This document shows positions 9,000-18,061 of a stretch of 64,000 nt of DNA, one piece after another. The position numbers and the translations under genes are program-made. The notes below the pieces were generated by a model that was not told where the DNA came from, ran no database searches, and saw only the letters and a list, made by a program, of their open reading frames with translations. Positions within the stretch are counted from its first letter, which is position 1. Each line of letters begins with the position of its first letter. The stretch is from NCBI GenBank assembly GCA_001270045.2, contig DF970686.1, positions 627,048 through 691,047 on the forward strand. The letters run 5' to 3'. The DNA comes from Bacteroidales bacterium 6E (GTDB lineage Bacteria > Bacteroidota > Bacteroidia > Bacteroidales > Prolixibacteraceae).

Positions 9000-10242
9000 T
9001 GACCAACATATGGCGCTGGTGTCTGCCTGCCCAGGTCGCCTGGAGGCAACCATCCATTTACCGTCATCCAAAAGTATCAGTAACAGAGTGCAAATTATCA
9101 ATGCATTGAGTTACAGTCCCTGGCCAGTTAAAAACCTTTCGGCGAGCGATGATACAAGGGTGCTTGCCAATGCGCTAAATTCAAATGAGTCTGTATTTGA
9201 CATTGGTCATGCCGGTACAGCCATGCGTTTTCTAACCGCCTTTTTATCAAAGATTGTAGGGGAATGGATCATTACGGGATCTGAAAGGATGAAACAGAGG
9301 CCGATAGGGATCCTTGTTGATGCCTTGAATTCAATAGGTGCACGGGTCGAGTATCTTGAGAAACCTGGTTATCCTCCGTTAAGAATTTTGGGATCTCATC
9401 TTATTGGAGGGGAGGTTGAACTTGATGGAAGCGTATCGAGCCAGTACTTGTCAGCTTTATTGATGATAGCCCCAACACTCGACAAGGGATTGACTTTGAA
9501 ATTCAGGAATCGGTTGATTTCAAAATCCTATATCGAAATGACGCTGAAGCTGATGTCTTTTTTTGGTATCAGTTATGAATGGAATAAAAATGTGATTATT
9601 GTGCCATCGCAGGATTATCTTCCACGTGATTATACTGTTGAAGCCGATTGGTCAGCAGCATCTTATTGGTATTCTTTGCTTACCCTGTCGCCTGAAGGGC
9701 AGATTCACCTGCCTGGTCTTTTCTTGTCTGGTTTGCAAGGTGATGAAGCCATCAGTGGTTGGTTCAATTCGTTTGGGGTTGAAACCAGGGCAACCGAGGA
9801 GGGAATCATTATTCATAAAAAAGTGGATATGGCACCCGAAAAGCTTGCATTGAATTTTCATGAAACCCCGGATATGGCACAGACCATGGCAGTATTATGT
9901 GTTGCCAAAAGTGTGCCCTTTCATTTTACGGGACTGGAAACCTTAAAAATAAAGGAGACCAACAGAATTGCCGCATTGCAGAATGAACTTGGCAAATTTG
10001 GGGCACATCTGGATGAACCCCGTAACGGGGAGTTGATATGGGACGGCAAAATTGACACAGGCTCCCGTATGGAAAATCCGGTTATTGAAACTTACCATGA
10101 TCACCGGATGGCACTCTCATTTGCACCCTGGGCGTTAGTGAAAGGGGAAATAAGGATAGCCGATCCGGCTGTTATTTCAAAGTCGTATCCCAAATTCTGG
10201 GAGGATCTGAAAAATGCCGGGCTCGGTGTTGAAGGAGTATAA
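8992..10242 (+). CDS. aroA: 3-phosphoshikimate 1-carboxyvinyltransferase (EPSP synthase)
   Basis: EPSP synthase joins shikimate-3-phosphate with phosphoenolpyruvate. I start it at the ATG at 8992 (416 residues) rather than an upstream TTG at 8950 that would lie inside aroB; the ATG at 9010 is the other option. Conserved blocks are present: LPSSKSISNR (substrate binding, near residue 24), DIGHAGTAMRFLTA (near 70), SSQYLSALLM, KIKETNRIAAL and the basic ETYHDHRMALSFA near the C-terminus. It overlaps aroB by 8 bases. The convergent HGSNAT-like gene ends 25 bases downstream, with no obvious terminator between. Confidence 0.95.
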   Translation: MTNDQHMALVSACPGRLEATIHLPSSKSISNRVQIINALSYSPWPVKNLSASDDTRVLANALNSNESVFDIGHAGTAMRFLTAFLSKIVGEWIITGSERMKQRPIGILVDALNSIGARVEYLEKPGYPPLRILGSHLIGGEVELDGSVSSQYLSALLMIAPTLDKGLTLKFRNRLISKSYIEMTLKLMSFFGISYEWNKNVIIVPSQDYLPRDYTVEADWSAASYWYSLLTLSPEGQIHLPGLFLSGLQGDEAISGWFNSFGVETRATEEGIIIHKKVDMAPEKLALNFHETPDMAQTMAVLCVAKSVPFHFTGLETLKIKETNRIAALQNELGKFGAHLDEPRNGELIWDGKIDTGSRMENPVIETYHDHRMALSFAPWALVKGEIRIADPAVISKSYPKFWEDLKNAGLGVEGV

Positions 10243-10267
10243 TGGCTGGATGTCCGAAATTTTCAGA

Positions 10268-11362
10268 TCAGAGTTTAATAAAGATCTTTCTTTTATAAAG
10301 GAACAGGGCAGGCATATAGAATACCCCGATGTAGAGTAACGCATAAAGGAAACTGGCAAATTTTGGTGCCGTTCCAATACCTGTCAGCAATTCCATAAAA
10401 TGTGATTTAATGGATGCCCCGGCAATGGGAATCCCCGAAAATACATATCCAAGGAGTCCTGCAAGAACATAAACGGTTATGGCATTCGATCCAAAAACCA
10501 CACCAGGGAAGGCCACCTTTTTCCATCCGATAACATCAACCAAATACATGCTCGTAGCCAGTGTGAGTGATGCCAGACCTCCGGTTACCATAACAAAAGA
10601 ACTGGTCCAGATGTTCTTGTTGAGAGGGAAGTGCCAGCTCCAGGCATGGCCAATGGCCAGTGCAATAAAACCTCCCGTAAAGAGCCATATAATTTTCTCT
10701 TCCCGTGACTTTTTTGTAACAATTAGACTGCCAGCCAACATTCCAAGGATGCCCGTTCCAATTGCGGGTAAAGTACTCAAAATTCCTTCCGGGTCCCAGG
10801 TCTTTTGATACATCCTTCCAGGCAGAAGATATGAGTCGATCCAGGCAGCCAGATTAACACCTGGCTCCAACATGGGTTCTCCCAATCCGGGAGTTGGAAT
10901 CAGTGTCATGGCCAGCCAATAACCAATCAGCAAAACGGCTCCAATTATAGCCTGCTTTTTCCATCGCACGGCTAAAAAAAGTATTGCACAAACCAGAAAA
11001 ACCAAGGCGATTCTCTGTAAAACCCCTGCCACCCTGAGATTTTCAAAATTGAACCTGGGGTATAGATTAAGAAAAATTCCTACCGCGAATATTTTTATGC
11101 TTCGCCATACGATTTTTTGATACATACCCCTTTTGGGTACACCTGCCTCAACTCTTTTAGTATAAGCCAGGGCTATGGAAACCCCAACAATAAACAGGAA
11201 AAAAGGAAATATGAGGTCGGTGATTGTTATCCCATGCCAGGGTTTATGCAAAAGGGGGGCATATACGTTTCCCCAATCGCCGGGATTATTTACCATGATC
11301 ATGGCCGCAATTGTAAATCCCCGAAACGCGTCAAGCGAAATTAGCCGTTCATTTTTTTCCAT
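10268..11362 (-). CDS. HGSNAT-like membrane acyltransferase (DUF5009/NagX-type)
   Basis: 364 residues with about ten hydrophobic segments. The start SLDAFRGFTIAAMIMVNNPGDW and the ITDLIFPFFLFIVGVSIALAY block are hallmarks of bacterial relatives of heparan-alpha-glucosaminide N-acetyltransferase, including NagX-type proteins found in GlcNAc/chitin utilisation loci. A role in acylating amino sugars across the inner membrane is plausible but unproven for bacterial members. The divergent neighbour is a GH20 beta-hexosaminidase lipoprotein, 179 bases away start to start, which fits a small amino-sugar module. Confidence 0.88.
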   Translation of the reverse strand: MEKNERLISLDAFRGFTIAAMIMVNNPGDWGNVYAPLLHKPWHGITITDLIFPFFLFIVGVSIALAYTKRVEAGVPKRGMYQKIVWRSIKIFAVGIFLNLYPRFNFENLRVAGVLQRIALVFLVCAILFLAVRWKKQAIIGAVLLIGYWLAMTLIPTPGLGEPMLEPGVNLAAWIDSYLLPGRMYQKTWDPEGILSTLPAIGTGILGMLAGSLIVTKKSREEKIIWLFTGGFIALAIGHAWSWHFPLNKNIWTSSFVMVTGGLASLTLATSMYLVDVIGWKKVAFPGVVFGSNAITVYVLAGLLGYVFSGIPIAGASIKSHFMELLTGIGTAPKFASFLYALLYIGVFYMPALFLYKRKIFIKL

Positions 11363-11541
11363 CAGGCCCTGATTAGATTATTATCTGATTTAGTTTTGAA
11401 ATCCGGTTTAATCCGAATCAATCGGCATTACAAAGATTAAACTGAATCACCTTTCTTTTTCATTTGCACGAATTAGAAATAGAGATGTTTAATGTATCTT
11501 TATAAAAATTTTACGAAGACAATTTTATAAATATTTCAGTT

Positions 11542-14133
11542 ATGAAAAAAATATATTCCATCTTTTTTGGGTTGGCAGTTACGCTCCTATTGACTGGTTG
11601 CGCAAAGGTTTCAAATCCGACGGCCGATGATTTGGTGATTTCATGGAAGGTTATCAGCAACGAATATTTCGAAAGTCCTCGGGTCAAGGCTCGTTTTTCA
11701 ATTACCAACAACAGCGCTTCTGACTTGAAACCCGGTTCATGGGAGCTTTTCTATAACCAAATGCCTCGCGATGTTATCGTGCAGCCCGAACAAGCCGAAA
11801 TAACCAGGATAAGTGGTGATTGGTATAAATTGGTGCCAGGTGGGGGATTGGTTTTGAAAGCAGGTGAAACGGTTGAGCTGGAGTATGAATCCCAGGCTTT
11901 TATCATCAAGGAAACTGATTCTCCGTTGGGATTGTATATGGTATTCTATGATAAGACCGGGCAACAAACTTCTGTTGAAGTAATAAAGAATTATACAATA
12001 GATGCATTTGAAAGGCCTGAGCAGATCAACCGTCATAAACGGGATGCGGAGCCAATACCAGATGGTGCTATCTTGTATGACCAAAACTTGCAACTAAGTG
12101 AGATAGCAGAGGAGGATTTACCTGTAATTGTACCCTCTCCGTTTTCTGTTCAAAAGAGCGGACAGTCGATCCAATTTGATGCTGCTCCAAAAGTTCTTTA
12201 TCAGAAGGGGCTGGAAAATGAAGCCCGATATCTGGCGGCTCACCTAGGACAATTGTCTGGAACATCAGTTTCTCCAATGGAATCCAATGCTTCTGAACCG
12301 GGTTCGATTTATCTGTCAATTGATAAGGTTTCGGTTAATAATGTCAATAAAGAAGCTTACCGGCTCAGTATAAATGAAAATAAGTCGATTACAATTACAG
12401 GTAGCGATAATGCTGGTGTATTTTATGGAATACAGAGCCTCACGGCATTAACCCCGATCGAAAGTTTATCCCAACCCCAGGCTCCCGTATCGCTTCCGGT
12501 AATCAAGATTGATGACGCTCCCCGATTTGGATTCAGGTCATTGCATATCGATGTTGCCAGAAATTTCCAGACCAAGGAGACCGTAAAAAAGATGCTTGAC
12601 CTGATGGCTCACTATAAACTGAACCATTTCATGTTCATTTTGTCGGAGGATGAAGCGTGGAGGCTTGAGATCGATGCTTTGCCTGAATTGACTGAGATTG
12701 GTTCGAAACGCGGCCATACAATCAAGGCATCAACTGATATATTGCATCCAGCATATGGTTCAGGTCCATTTCCTGATGCTCCTGGCACTTACGGCAGTGG
12801 TTACTACACCCGTGAGGATTTCATTGAAATCCTGCAATATGCCCGTGACAGACATATTACCGTCATTCCTACCATCAATCTCCCTGGCCATTCGAGGGCT
12901 GCCATCAGGGCAATGGAATCAAGGTACCAGAAATTCATGGCCGAAGGGAATGAAGAGAAAGCCAATGAGTTTAGGTTGATTGATCCCGATGACCAATCGG
13001 TTTACTCCGGTGCCCAATCATTCGATGATAATATCGTTTGTGTAGCCCGTGAATCGGTATATCGTTTTTACGAAACAGTGATTGATGCAATCATAGGAAT
13101 GTACAACGAGGCAGGCATTCCATTGGAATTGTTCCATACCGGAGGAGATGAGGTGCCCGAAGGTGCCTGGGCCGGATCACCCTTGTGTCTTGAATTGATG
13201 AAATCGATGCCCGAAATCACCGATCCCAAAAATCTTCAGGCAGTGTTCTTTCAGAGGGCGGTTGAAATTCTTAAAAGCAAAGGTCTGAAAATTGGAGGTT
13301 GGGAAGAAGTTGGGCTCTTCAGAAATACAGAAGGGAAGCTGATCCCAAATCCTGAATTTGCAAATGGAGATGTCATTCCATGGGTCTGGAATAATTTGGG
13401 CCAATGGGCCGACCTGTCTTATCGAATGGCTAATGCCGGTTACCCTGTGGTAATGTGTGACGTATCCAATTTCTATCTGGATCTTGCCTACAGCAAGGAC
13501 CCAAAGGAACCTGGCCTCTACTGGGGTGGATTTGTTAATGCCCGCAGCACATGGCAGTTTGCTCCTTACAACTCGTTCATTACAAATCTAAAGTCAGGTA
13601 TGGGGCATCCCATTGATCCTGAGCAGGCATATGCCGGTCTTGAAAGACTGCGTGCAGAGAATGCGGGCAATATTGTAGGTTTGCAAGCCCAGCTGTGGGG
13701 TGAAACCATCAAGGGAAATGAAATGCTCGAATACTATGCTCTTCCGAAAATGATTGGTTTTGCAGAAACTGCCTGGGCAAAGGAACGTCCATGGGAAAAA
13801 CAGAAGAATGTCGATGTGCGAAAGAAACAAATGGATGAGGGTTGGAATATATTTGCCAATACCCTGGGTAAAAGGGAACTTCCGAAACTGTCAAAATTGT
13901 TTGGTGGGTATAACTATCGGATTCCACAACCTGGTTCCGTTATTGAAAATGGCATTTTGAATGCAAATGTTGAATACCCGGGATTGACCATTCGGTATAC
14001 TACCGACGGATCGGAACCCACAATCCAGTCAACTTTATATTCTTCACCAACTGAAGTATCGGGTGAAGTTAAACTAAAAGCTTTTGACAAAGTTGGTCGT
14101 TCCAGTCGTACTATTTCTGCAGTAATTAGATAA
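11542..14133 (+). CDS. Beta-N-acetylhexosaminidase, GH20, lipoprotein
   Basis: 863 residues. A lipoprotein signal (LLLTGC, Cys20) indicates lipid anchoring. Next come a CHB_HEX-type beta-sandwich (about 28-160), a GH20b domain (about 190-320), and the catalytic (beta/alpha)8 barrel from about 335 with the acid/base Asp-Glu pair in HTGGDEVPEGAW near residue 535. A C-terminal CHB_HEX_C-like sandwich (about 790-863, TIRYTTDGSEPT) closes the protein. This multi-domain order is that of chitobiase-type enzymes that remove terminal GlcNAc from chito-oligomers or glycans. The divergent HGSNAT-like gene supports an amino-sugar role. A TATCTTTA box about 45 bases upstream of the ATG may be part of its promoter. 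Confidence 0.95.
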   Translation: MKKIYSIFFGLAVTLLLTGCAKVSNPTADDLVISWKVISNEYFESPRVKARFSITNNSASDLKPGSWELFYNQMPRDVIVQPEQAEITRISGDWYKLVPGGGLVLKAGETVELEYESQAFIIKETDSPLGLYMVFYDKTGQQTSVEVIKNYTIDAFERPEQINRHKRDAEPIPDGAILYDQNLQLSEIAEEDLPVIVPSPFSVQKSGQSIQFDAAPKVLYQKGLENEARYLAAHLGQLSGTSVSPMESNASEPGSIYLSIDKVSVNNVNKEAYRLSINENKSITITGSDNAGVFYGIQSLTALTPIESLSQPQAPVSLPVIKIDDAPRFGFRSLHIDVARNFQTKETVKKMLDLMAHYKLNHFMFILSEDEAWRLEIDALPELTEIGSKRGHTIKASTDILHPAYGSGPFPDAPGTYGSGYYTREDFIEILQYARDRHITVIPTINLPGHSRAAIRAMESRYQKFMAEGNEEKANEFRLIDPDDQSVYSGAQSFDDNIVCVARESVYRFYETVIDAIIGMYNEAGIPLELFHTGGDEVPEGAWAGSPLCLELMKSMPEITDPKNLQAVFFQRAVEILKSKGLKIGGWEEVGLFRNTEGKLIPNPEFANGDVIPWVWNNLGQWADLSYRMANAGYPVVMCDVSNFYLDLAYSKDPKEPGLYWGGFVNARSTWQFAPYNSFITNLKSGMGHPIDPEQAYAGLERLRAENAGNIVGLQAQLWGETIKGNEMLEYYALPKMIGFAETAWAKERPWEKQKNVDVRKKQMDEGWNIFANTLGKRELPKLSKLFGGYNYRIPQPGSVIENGILNANVEYPGLTIRYTTDGSEPTIQSTLYSSPTEVSGEVKLKAFDKVGRSSRTISAVIR

Positions 14134-14166
14134 GCTCAAGACTGCTTCATTGATTAAAGAATAATC

Positions 14167-14610
14167 CTATCTTTTTCGGGCGAAAAATTCTTTCATCAAT
14201 AAGCTGCATTCATTTTCAAGTATGCCTCCGGTGACTTCAGTTTTTGGATGAAGTGCCCCGGGGGCATACTTTTGATATCCCCTCTTTTCATCATATGCCC
14301 CAAACACCAGTCTTCCTGTCTGTGCCCAACCCAGAGCACCCGCACACATGACACATGGTTCAACAGTAACGTATACCGTACAATCGTTCAGGTATTTCCC
14401 TCCCAAAAGATTGGTGGCTGCAGTTATGACCTGCATCTCGGCATGAGCGGTGACATCATTCAACAATTCGGTGAGATTGTGCCCGCGTGCTACAATTTTG
14501 CCTGCACACACAACCACAGCCCCGACCGGAATTTCATCTTTTGCAAAGGCCTCTTTGGCTTCCTGCAGGGCTTTGCGCATAAAGTATTCGTCTCCAAATG
14601 GTTCTAACAT
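14167..14610 (-). CDS. tadA: tRNA-specific adenosine deaminase
   Basis: TadA converts A34 to inosine in the anticodon of tRNA-Arg(ACG). I start at the ATG at 14610 (147 residues); a TTG three codons further up is less likely. The cytidine-deaminase fold shows the zinc and catalytic motif HAE in DVTAHAEMQVI and the PCxxC motif in TVEPCVMCAGALGWAQ. Length is normal for the family. It converges with the hexosaminidase gene (33 bases apart) and diverges from aspS, whose promoter lies in the gap. Confidence 0.95.
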   Translation of the reverse strand: MLEPFGDEYFMRKALQEAKEAFAKDEIPVGAVVVCAGKIVARGHNLTELLNDVTAHAEMQVITAATNLLGGKYLNDCTVYVTVEPCVMCAGALGWAQTGRLVFGAYDEKRGYQKYAPGALHPKTEVTGGILENECSLLMKEFFARKR

Positions 14611-14634
14611 ATTTTTCAATCCAGATAATTCGGG

Positions 14635-14663
14635 TTGAAATTGCTAAAATCTTGTTATTTTCG
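14635..14663 (+). promoter_or_regulatory. Probable aspS promoter (Bacteroidota -33/-7 type)
   Basis: TTG at 14635-14637 and TATTTTCG at 14656-14663 are separated by 18 bases, close to the Bacteroidota consensus TTTG / TAnnTTTG. The start codon at 14688 would leave a leader of about 18-20 bases. Confidence 0.5.
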
Positions 14664-14687
14664 CAACTCATCTAACATTTGCAATTT

Positions 14688-16445
14688 ATGTACAGGACAA
14701 ATACTTGCGGTGAGCTCAATCTGGCGCATTGTGGTCATGAAGTGACCCTTGCCGGATGGGTTCAAAGAGTTCGTGATTTAGGGGCCATGACCTTTATTGA
14801 CCTGCGCGACAGATACGGGATTACCCAGTTGGTGACTGACGAACACACTCCTGAGCATGTAAAGGAGGCAGTAAACCATCTTGGTCGAGAATTTGTAATT
14901 CAGGCTAAGGGAATTGTAAGGGAGAGGGCCAGCAAAAATAAAAACATTTCAACCGGGGATATTGAGATTGAAATCAGCAGTATCCGCGTTTTAAGCAAAT
15001 CGGAAGTCCCCCCGTTTACCATCCAGAACGACACTGACGGAGGGGATGACCTTCGCATGAAATACCGATACCTTGACCTGAGACGGCCAATGGTACAGCA
15101 GAATCTCTTTCTAAGGGCGAACATGGCCCATGTCACCCGCACGTATCTTTCTGAGCAGGGATTTATTGAGACAGAAACACCGGTTTTGATAAAAAGTACA
15201 CCTGAAGGTGCCCGTGACTTTGTGGTTCCTTCCAGAATGAATCCCGGCGAGTTTTATGCTTTGCCACAATCGCCCCAGATTTTCAAGCAACTTTTGATGG
15301 TTGCAGGGTTTGATAAATATTTTCAAATCGTGAAATGTTTTCGGGATGAAGATTTAAGGGCCGACAGGCAACCTGAGTTCACCCAGATCGACTGTGAAAT
15401 GTCTTTCGTGGAGCAGGAAGATGTCCTGAATACTTTTGAAGGGCTCACCCGTCATTTGTTAAGGGAGATCAAGGGAGTGGAAGTGGACGTTTTTCCCAGA
15501 ATGCCCTGGTCTGTTGCCATGGAAAAATATGGATCGGATAAACCTGATATCCGGTTTGACATGTTTCTGCATGAAATGACTGACAGGCTTAAAGGTAAAG
15601 GATTCCAGGTATTCGAAAGTGCTCCTTATATTGGTGGAATTTGTGTTAGTGGGGTTGCCGAATATACCAGAAAGCAACTTGATGAATTGACCGAATGGGT
15701 CAAACGACCACAGATTGGATCCAAAGGATTGGTATATATAAAATTGAACAATGACGGATCAATCCGGTCATCAGTCGATAAATTTTACAATGAGGAAGAC
15801 CTGAAAGGGATTGCCGGACTAATGGGAGCAAAACAGGGTGACCTCATCCTGATTTTGTCGGGTGAAAGGGAACATACCCAGAATGCGCTTGGCCTTCTGC
15901 GCGTTGAGATGGCCAATCGACTGGGCTTACGTCCCAAAGATGTATTCAAGCCTTTATGGGTTGTCGATTTTCCCTTATTGGAATGGAATGAAGAGACACA
16001 ACGGTATTTTGCGATGCACCATCCTTTTACCTCCCCGAAACCCGAGGATATCGCCCTCCTGGATTCAGATCCGGGCAAGGTCAGGGCTAACGCTTATGAC
16101 TTGGTGATCAACGGGGTTGAGATAGGTGGTGGTTCGGTTAGAATCTTTGATTCCCAGTTGCAGGCCACCATGTTCAGGATTTTGGGATTTACTCCCGCAC
16201 AGGCCGAAGCACAATTTGGATTTCTGATGAATGCATTCCGTTATGGGGCACCCCCTCATGCGGGCATAGCTTTTGGATTTGACAGGCTTGTCTCCATGTT
16301 TGCCGGTCTTGACAGCATCAGGGATGTAATTGCCTTCCCAAAGAATAATTCCGGGCGGGATGTGATGAATGATTCACCTTCACCGATTTCCGATGATCAG
16401 CTTGAAGAGCTGAACCTGATTATCAATTTACCAAGTGAGAAGTAA
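14688..16445 (+). CDS. aspS: Aspartate--tRNA ligase
   Basis: A 585-residue class IIb aminoacyl-tRNA synthetase starting at the ATG at 14688; the TTG three codons earlier would fall in the leader. The N-terminal OB fold binds the anticodon ([27 protein letters not shown]). The catalytic core has motif 2 around [19 protein letters not shown], with the bacterial-type GAD insertion between about 290 and 420. Motif 3 is [19 protein letters not shown] near the C-terminus. The length fits bacterial AspRS. A bidirectional terminator follows directly. Confidence 0.97.
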   Translation: MYRTNTCGELNLAHCGHEVTLAGWVQRVRDLGAMTFIDLRDRYGITQLVTDEHTPEHVKEAVNHLGREFVIQAKGIVRERASKNKNISTGDIEIEISSIRVLSKSEVPPFTIQNDTDGGDDLRMKYRYLDLRRPMVQQNLFLRANMAHVTRTYLSEQGFIETETPVLIKSTPEGARDFVVPSRMNPGEFYALPQSPQIFKQLLMVAGFDKYFQIVKCFRDEDLRADRQPEFTQIDCEMSFVEQEDVLNTFEGLTRHLLREIKGVEVDVFPRMPWSVAMEKYGSDKPDIRFDMFLHEMTDRLKGKGFQVFESAPYIGGICVSGVAEYTRKQLDELTEWVKRPQIGSKGLVYIKLNNDGSIRSSVDKFYNEEDLKGIAGLMGAKQGDLILILSGEREHTQNALGLLRVEMANRLGLRPKDVFKPLWVVDFPLLEWNEETQRYFAMHHPFTSPKPEDIALLDSDPGKVRANAYDLVINGVEIGGGSVRIFDSQLQATMFRILGFTPAQAEAQFGFLMNAFRYGAPPHAGIAFGFDRLVSMFAGLDSIRDVIAFPKNNSGRDVMNDSPSPISDDQLEELNLIINLPSEK

Positions 16446-16461
16446 GGTTTGATATAGTCTT

Positions 16462-16496
16462 AAAAAAAAAGGAAGCGAGTAGCTTCCTTTTTTTTT
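16462..16496. terminator. Bidirectional intrinsic terminator between aspS and exbD
   Basis: The stem GGAAGC / GCTTCC with loop GAGTA is flanked by nine A on the left and nine T on the right. It can end aspS on the + strand and the ExbB/ExbD operon on the - strand. Confidence 0.92.
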
Positions 16497-16511
16497 ATGA
16501 TAGATATAAGA

Positions 16512-16985
16512 TTAAAAGTGCTCTTGACGTTTTCGTGCAGAATAATTGATGTGTAACGCTGCAGCTTTACGGAGTTCTTGTTTGATATCCTGTACAATCT
16601 GCATTTTTGTGTATTCATCAACTTTCAGTGACGTAATCATAAAGGGTACTTCAGCTTCATTTCTGGATTCCCTTTCAGCGATAATATAATCTGTGATATC
16701 GCTTACTTCGGCAAATTGGTCATTCAGCTGAATACGCGGCTCAATCCCGAACGCACGTTGAAATTCACGGTGAGGTACTCCTACATAAATATAACTTACC
16801 AAAGATTTTTTCTCAAGCTTGTTAAGTTCGGTGGCTGATGGGAGAGTTTGCCTAACTTTCAGGGTAACCTCTCTCATAGTAGTAGTAACCATGAAGAAAA
16901 ATAGGAGCATAAATACAATATCCGGCAATGAAGCGGTTGATATTGGTGGCAATTCGTTAGAACCTTTCTTTTTAAATTTATGCAT
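16512..16985 (-). CDS. exbD: Biopolymer transport protein ExbD/TolR family (second copy)
   Basis: 157 residues: a short basic cytoplasmic N-terminus, one membrane helix (about 19-37) with the family's proton-path Asp in SLPDIVFMLLFFFMVTTTM, and a periplasmic domain. It is the last gene of an operon reading exbB, a membrane protein, exbD, exbD, and begins one base after the first exbD stops. ExbB/ExbD use the proton gradient to power TonB or Tol-like systems. Two divergent ExbD copies are often seen together in Bacteroidota and may form a hetero-oligomer. The C-terminal domain is longer than in E. coli ExbD. Confidence 0.9.
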   Translation of the reverse strand: MHKFKKKGSNELPPISTASLPDIVFMLLFFFMVTTTMREVTLKVRQTLPSATELNKLEKKSLVSYIYVGVPHREFQRAFGIEPRIQLNDQFAEVSDITDYIIAERESRNEAEVPFMITSLKVDEYTKMQIVQDIKQELRKAAALHINYSARKRQEHF

Positions 16986-16986
16986 G

Positions 16987-17562
16987 CTAGTTTCCTCCTA
17001 CCTTTTTGGGTTCAGCTTCGGAAATCCTTTGAGGATAAATCTCGCGAACGGCATCCTGCTGTTCTTTTTCAAGAGAAGCATATGATTTTCCGAATTGTGA
17101 TTTTGCTAACTCTTCCCTGAGCTCGTTAATGGCTCCAACCAGTTCGTTTTGTACAGCGATATAGGTTCCATATTGGGTTCCAAGGTCATTCTGAAGGGAA
17201 ATTACTCCTTTTGAAATTCCCACTTCCCCGAAAAATGGTACCTCTTTAAATTCCTTCTCCGGAAGATTTTCCAGATCAAAAGGATTTGCCATAAATTCCT
17301 TTGCTTTTTCCCTCAAGTCGCTGATCTGCATCCATTCACCTTCAACCAGAAGCTGGTTGTCTTTGTTTACCAACACAATGAATACATTGCGCTCTTTAAT
17401 GGGTGGAGTATCATCATCTTCAGGATTTTCGACAAATGGAGGCAATCTCCTTTCCAAACCGCTGTCTACGTCCATCGTGGTTGTAACCAGGAAAAAGATC
17501 AAGAGCATAAAGGCAATGTCTGCCAGTGATGCTGATGGGACTTCAGGTGTTTTCTTTGCCAT
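16987..17562 (-). CDS. exbD: Biopolymer transport protein ExbD/TolR family (first copy)
   Basis: 191 residues. The membrane helix near the N-terminus holds SLADIAFMLLIFFLVTTTM with the conserved Asp, followed by a long charged periplasmic domain (about residues 40-191) rich in Glu and Lys. This copy is longer and more acidic than its neighbour and ends in a lysine- and glutamate-rich segment (SLEKEQQDAVREIYPQRISEAEPKKVGG). It lies between the 151-residue membrane protein (36 bases upstream) and the second exbD (1 base downstream), so all four genes are probably one transcript. Its likely job is energising TonB-dependent uptake. Confidence 0.9.
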   Translation of the reverse strand: MAKKTPEVPSASLADIAFMLLIFFLVTTTMDVDSGLERRLPPFVENPEDDDTPPIKERNVFIVLVNKDNQLLVEGEWMQISDLREKAKEFMANPFDLENLPEKEFKEVPFFGEVGISKGVISLQNDLGTQYGTYIAVQNELVGAINELREELAKSQFGKSYASLEKEQQDAVREIYPQRISEAEPKKVGGN

Positions 17563-17598
17563 AACTTATTTTCCTGTTTTATTTAACCACTTGGTTAA

Positions 17599-18054
17599 TT
17601 ACTTGAATACATTCGAAATAGATGACCAGATTAACGAAAGCACTGCAATTCCTGATAAGAGGTATGTGGCAATCAGGCCGGCATCTACCATTTTCGCAAT
17701 TGATGGAGTTAGAGCACCACTGGCTATAAACTTATCAACACCAATGAACTGAGGGATTTCGTCGGAAGCTAGTGTATAGGCCAAAATACCTACAATCACT
17801 ATAGCTCCAAGAGCAAATAATCCCTTTTTTGCAGCTCTAATATCCGATACCATATGGAAAACTTCTGAGAGAATTGCTATGCCAGCTGACACAGCCAGGA
17901 GTACATATGTCCAGATTATGTTGTTATTAATCCAACTGTTCATGGCAGGATCGGTCTCAGCATCACTGATATTGGCTATCATTGATACAACCAATACCGC
18001 CGATATGGCCAAGATGATCCACAGTATGATTGTTATAATTTTTGTAAACTTCAT
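17599..18054 (-). CDS. Four-helix membrane protein inside the exbB-exbD operon, function unknown
   Basis: 151 residues with four clear hydrophobic segments at about 9-28, 46-64, 78-94 and 122-143. No charged motif typical of ExbB or ExbD is present. It sits 7 bases after exbB and 36 bases before exbD, so it is almost surely cotranscribed and may be an accessory subunit of the motor. Genes of this size and topology accompany exbB/exbD in other Bacteroidota, from memory, but no function is known to me. Confidence 0.8.
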   Translation of the reverse strand: MKFTKIITIILWIILAISAVLVVSMIANISDAETDPAMNSWINNNIIWTYVLLAVSAGIAILSEVFHMVSDIRAAKKGLFALGAIVIVGILAYTLASDEIPQFIGVDKFIASGALTPSIAKMVDAGLIATYLLSGIAVLSLIWSSISNVFK

Positions 18055-18061
18055 GGTTCAA

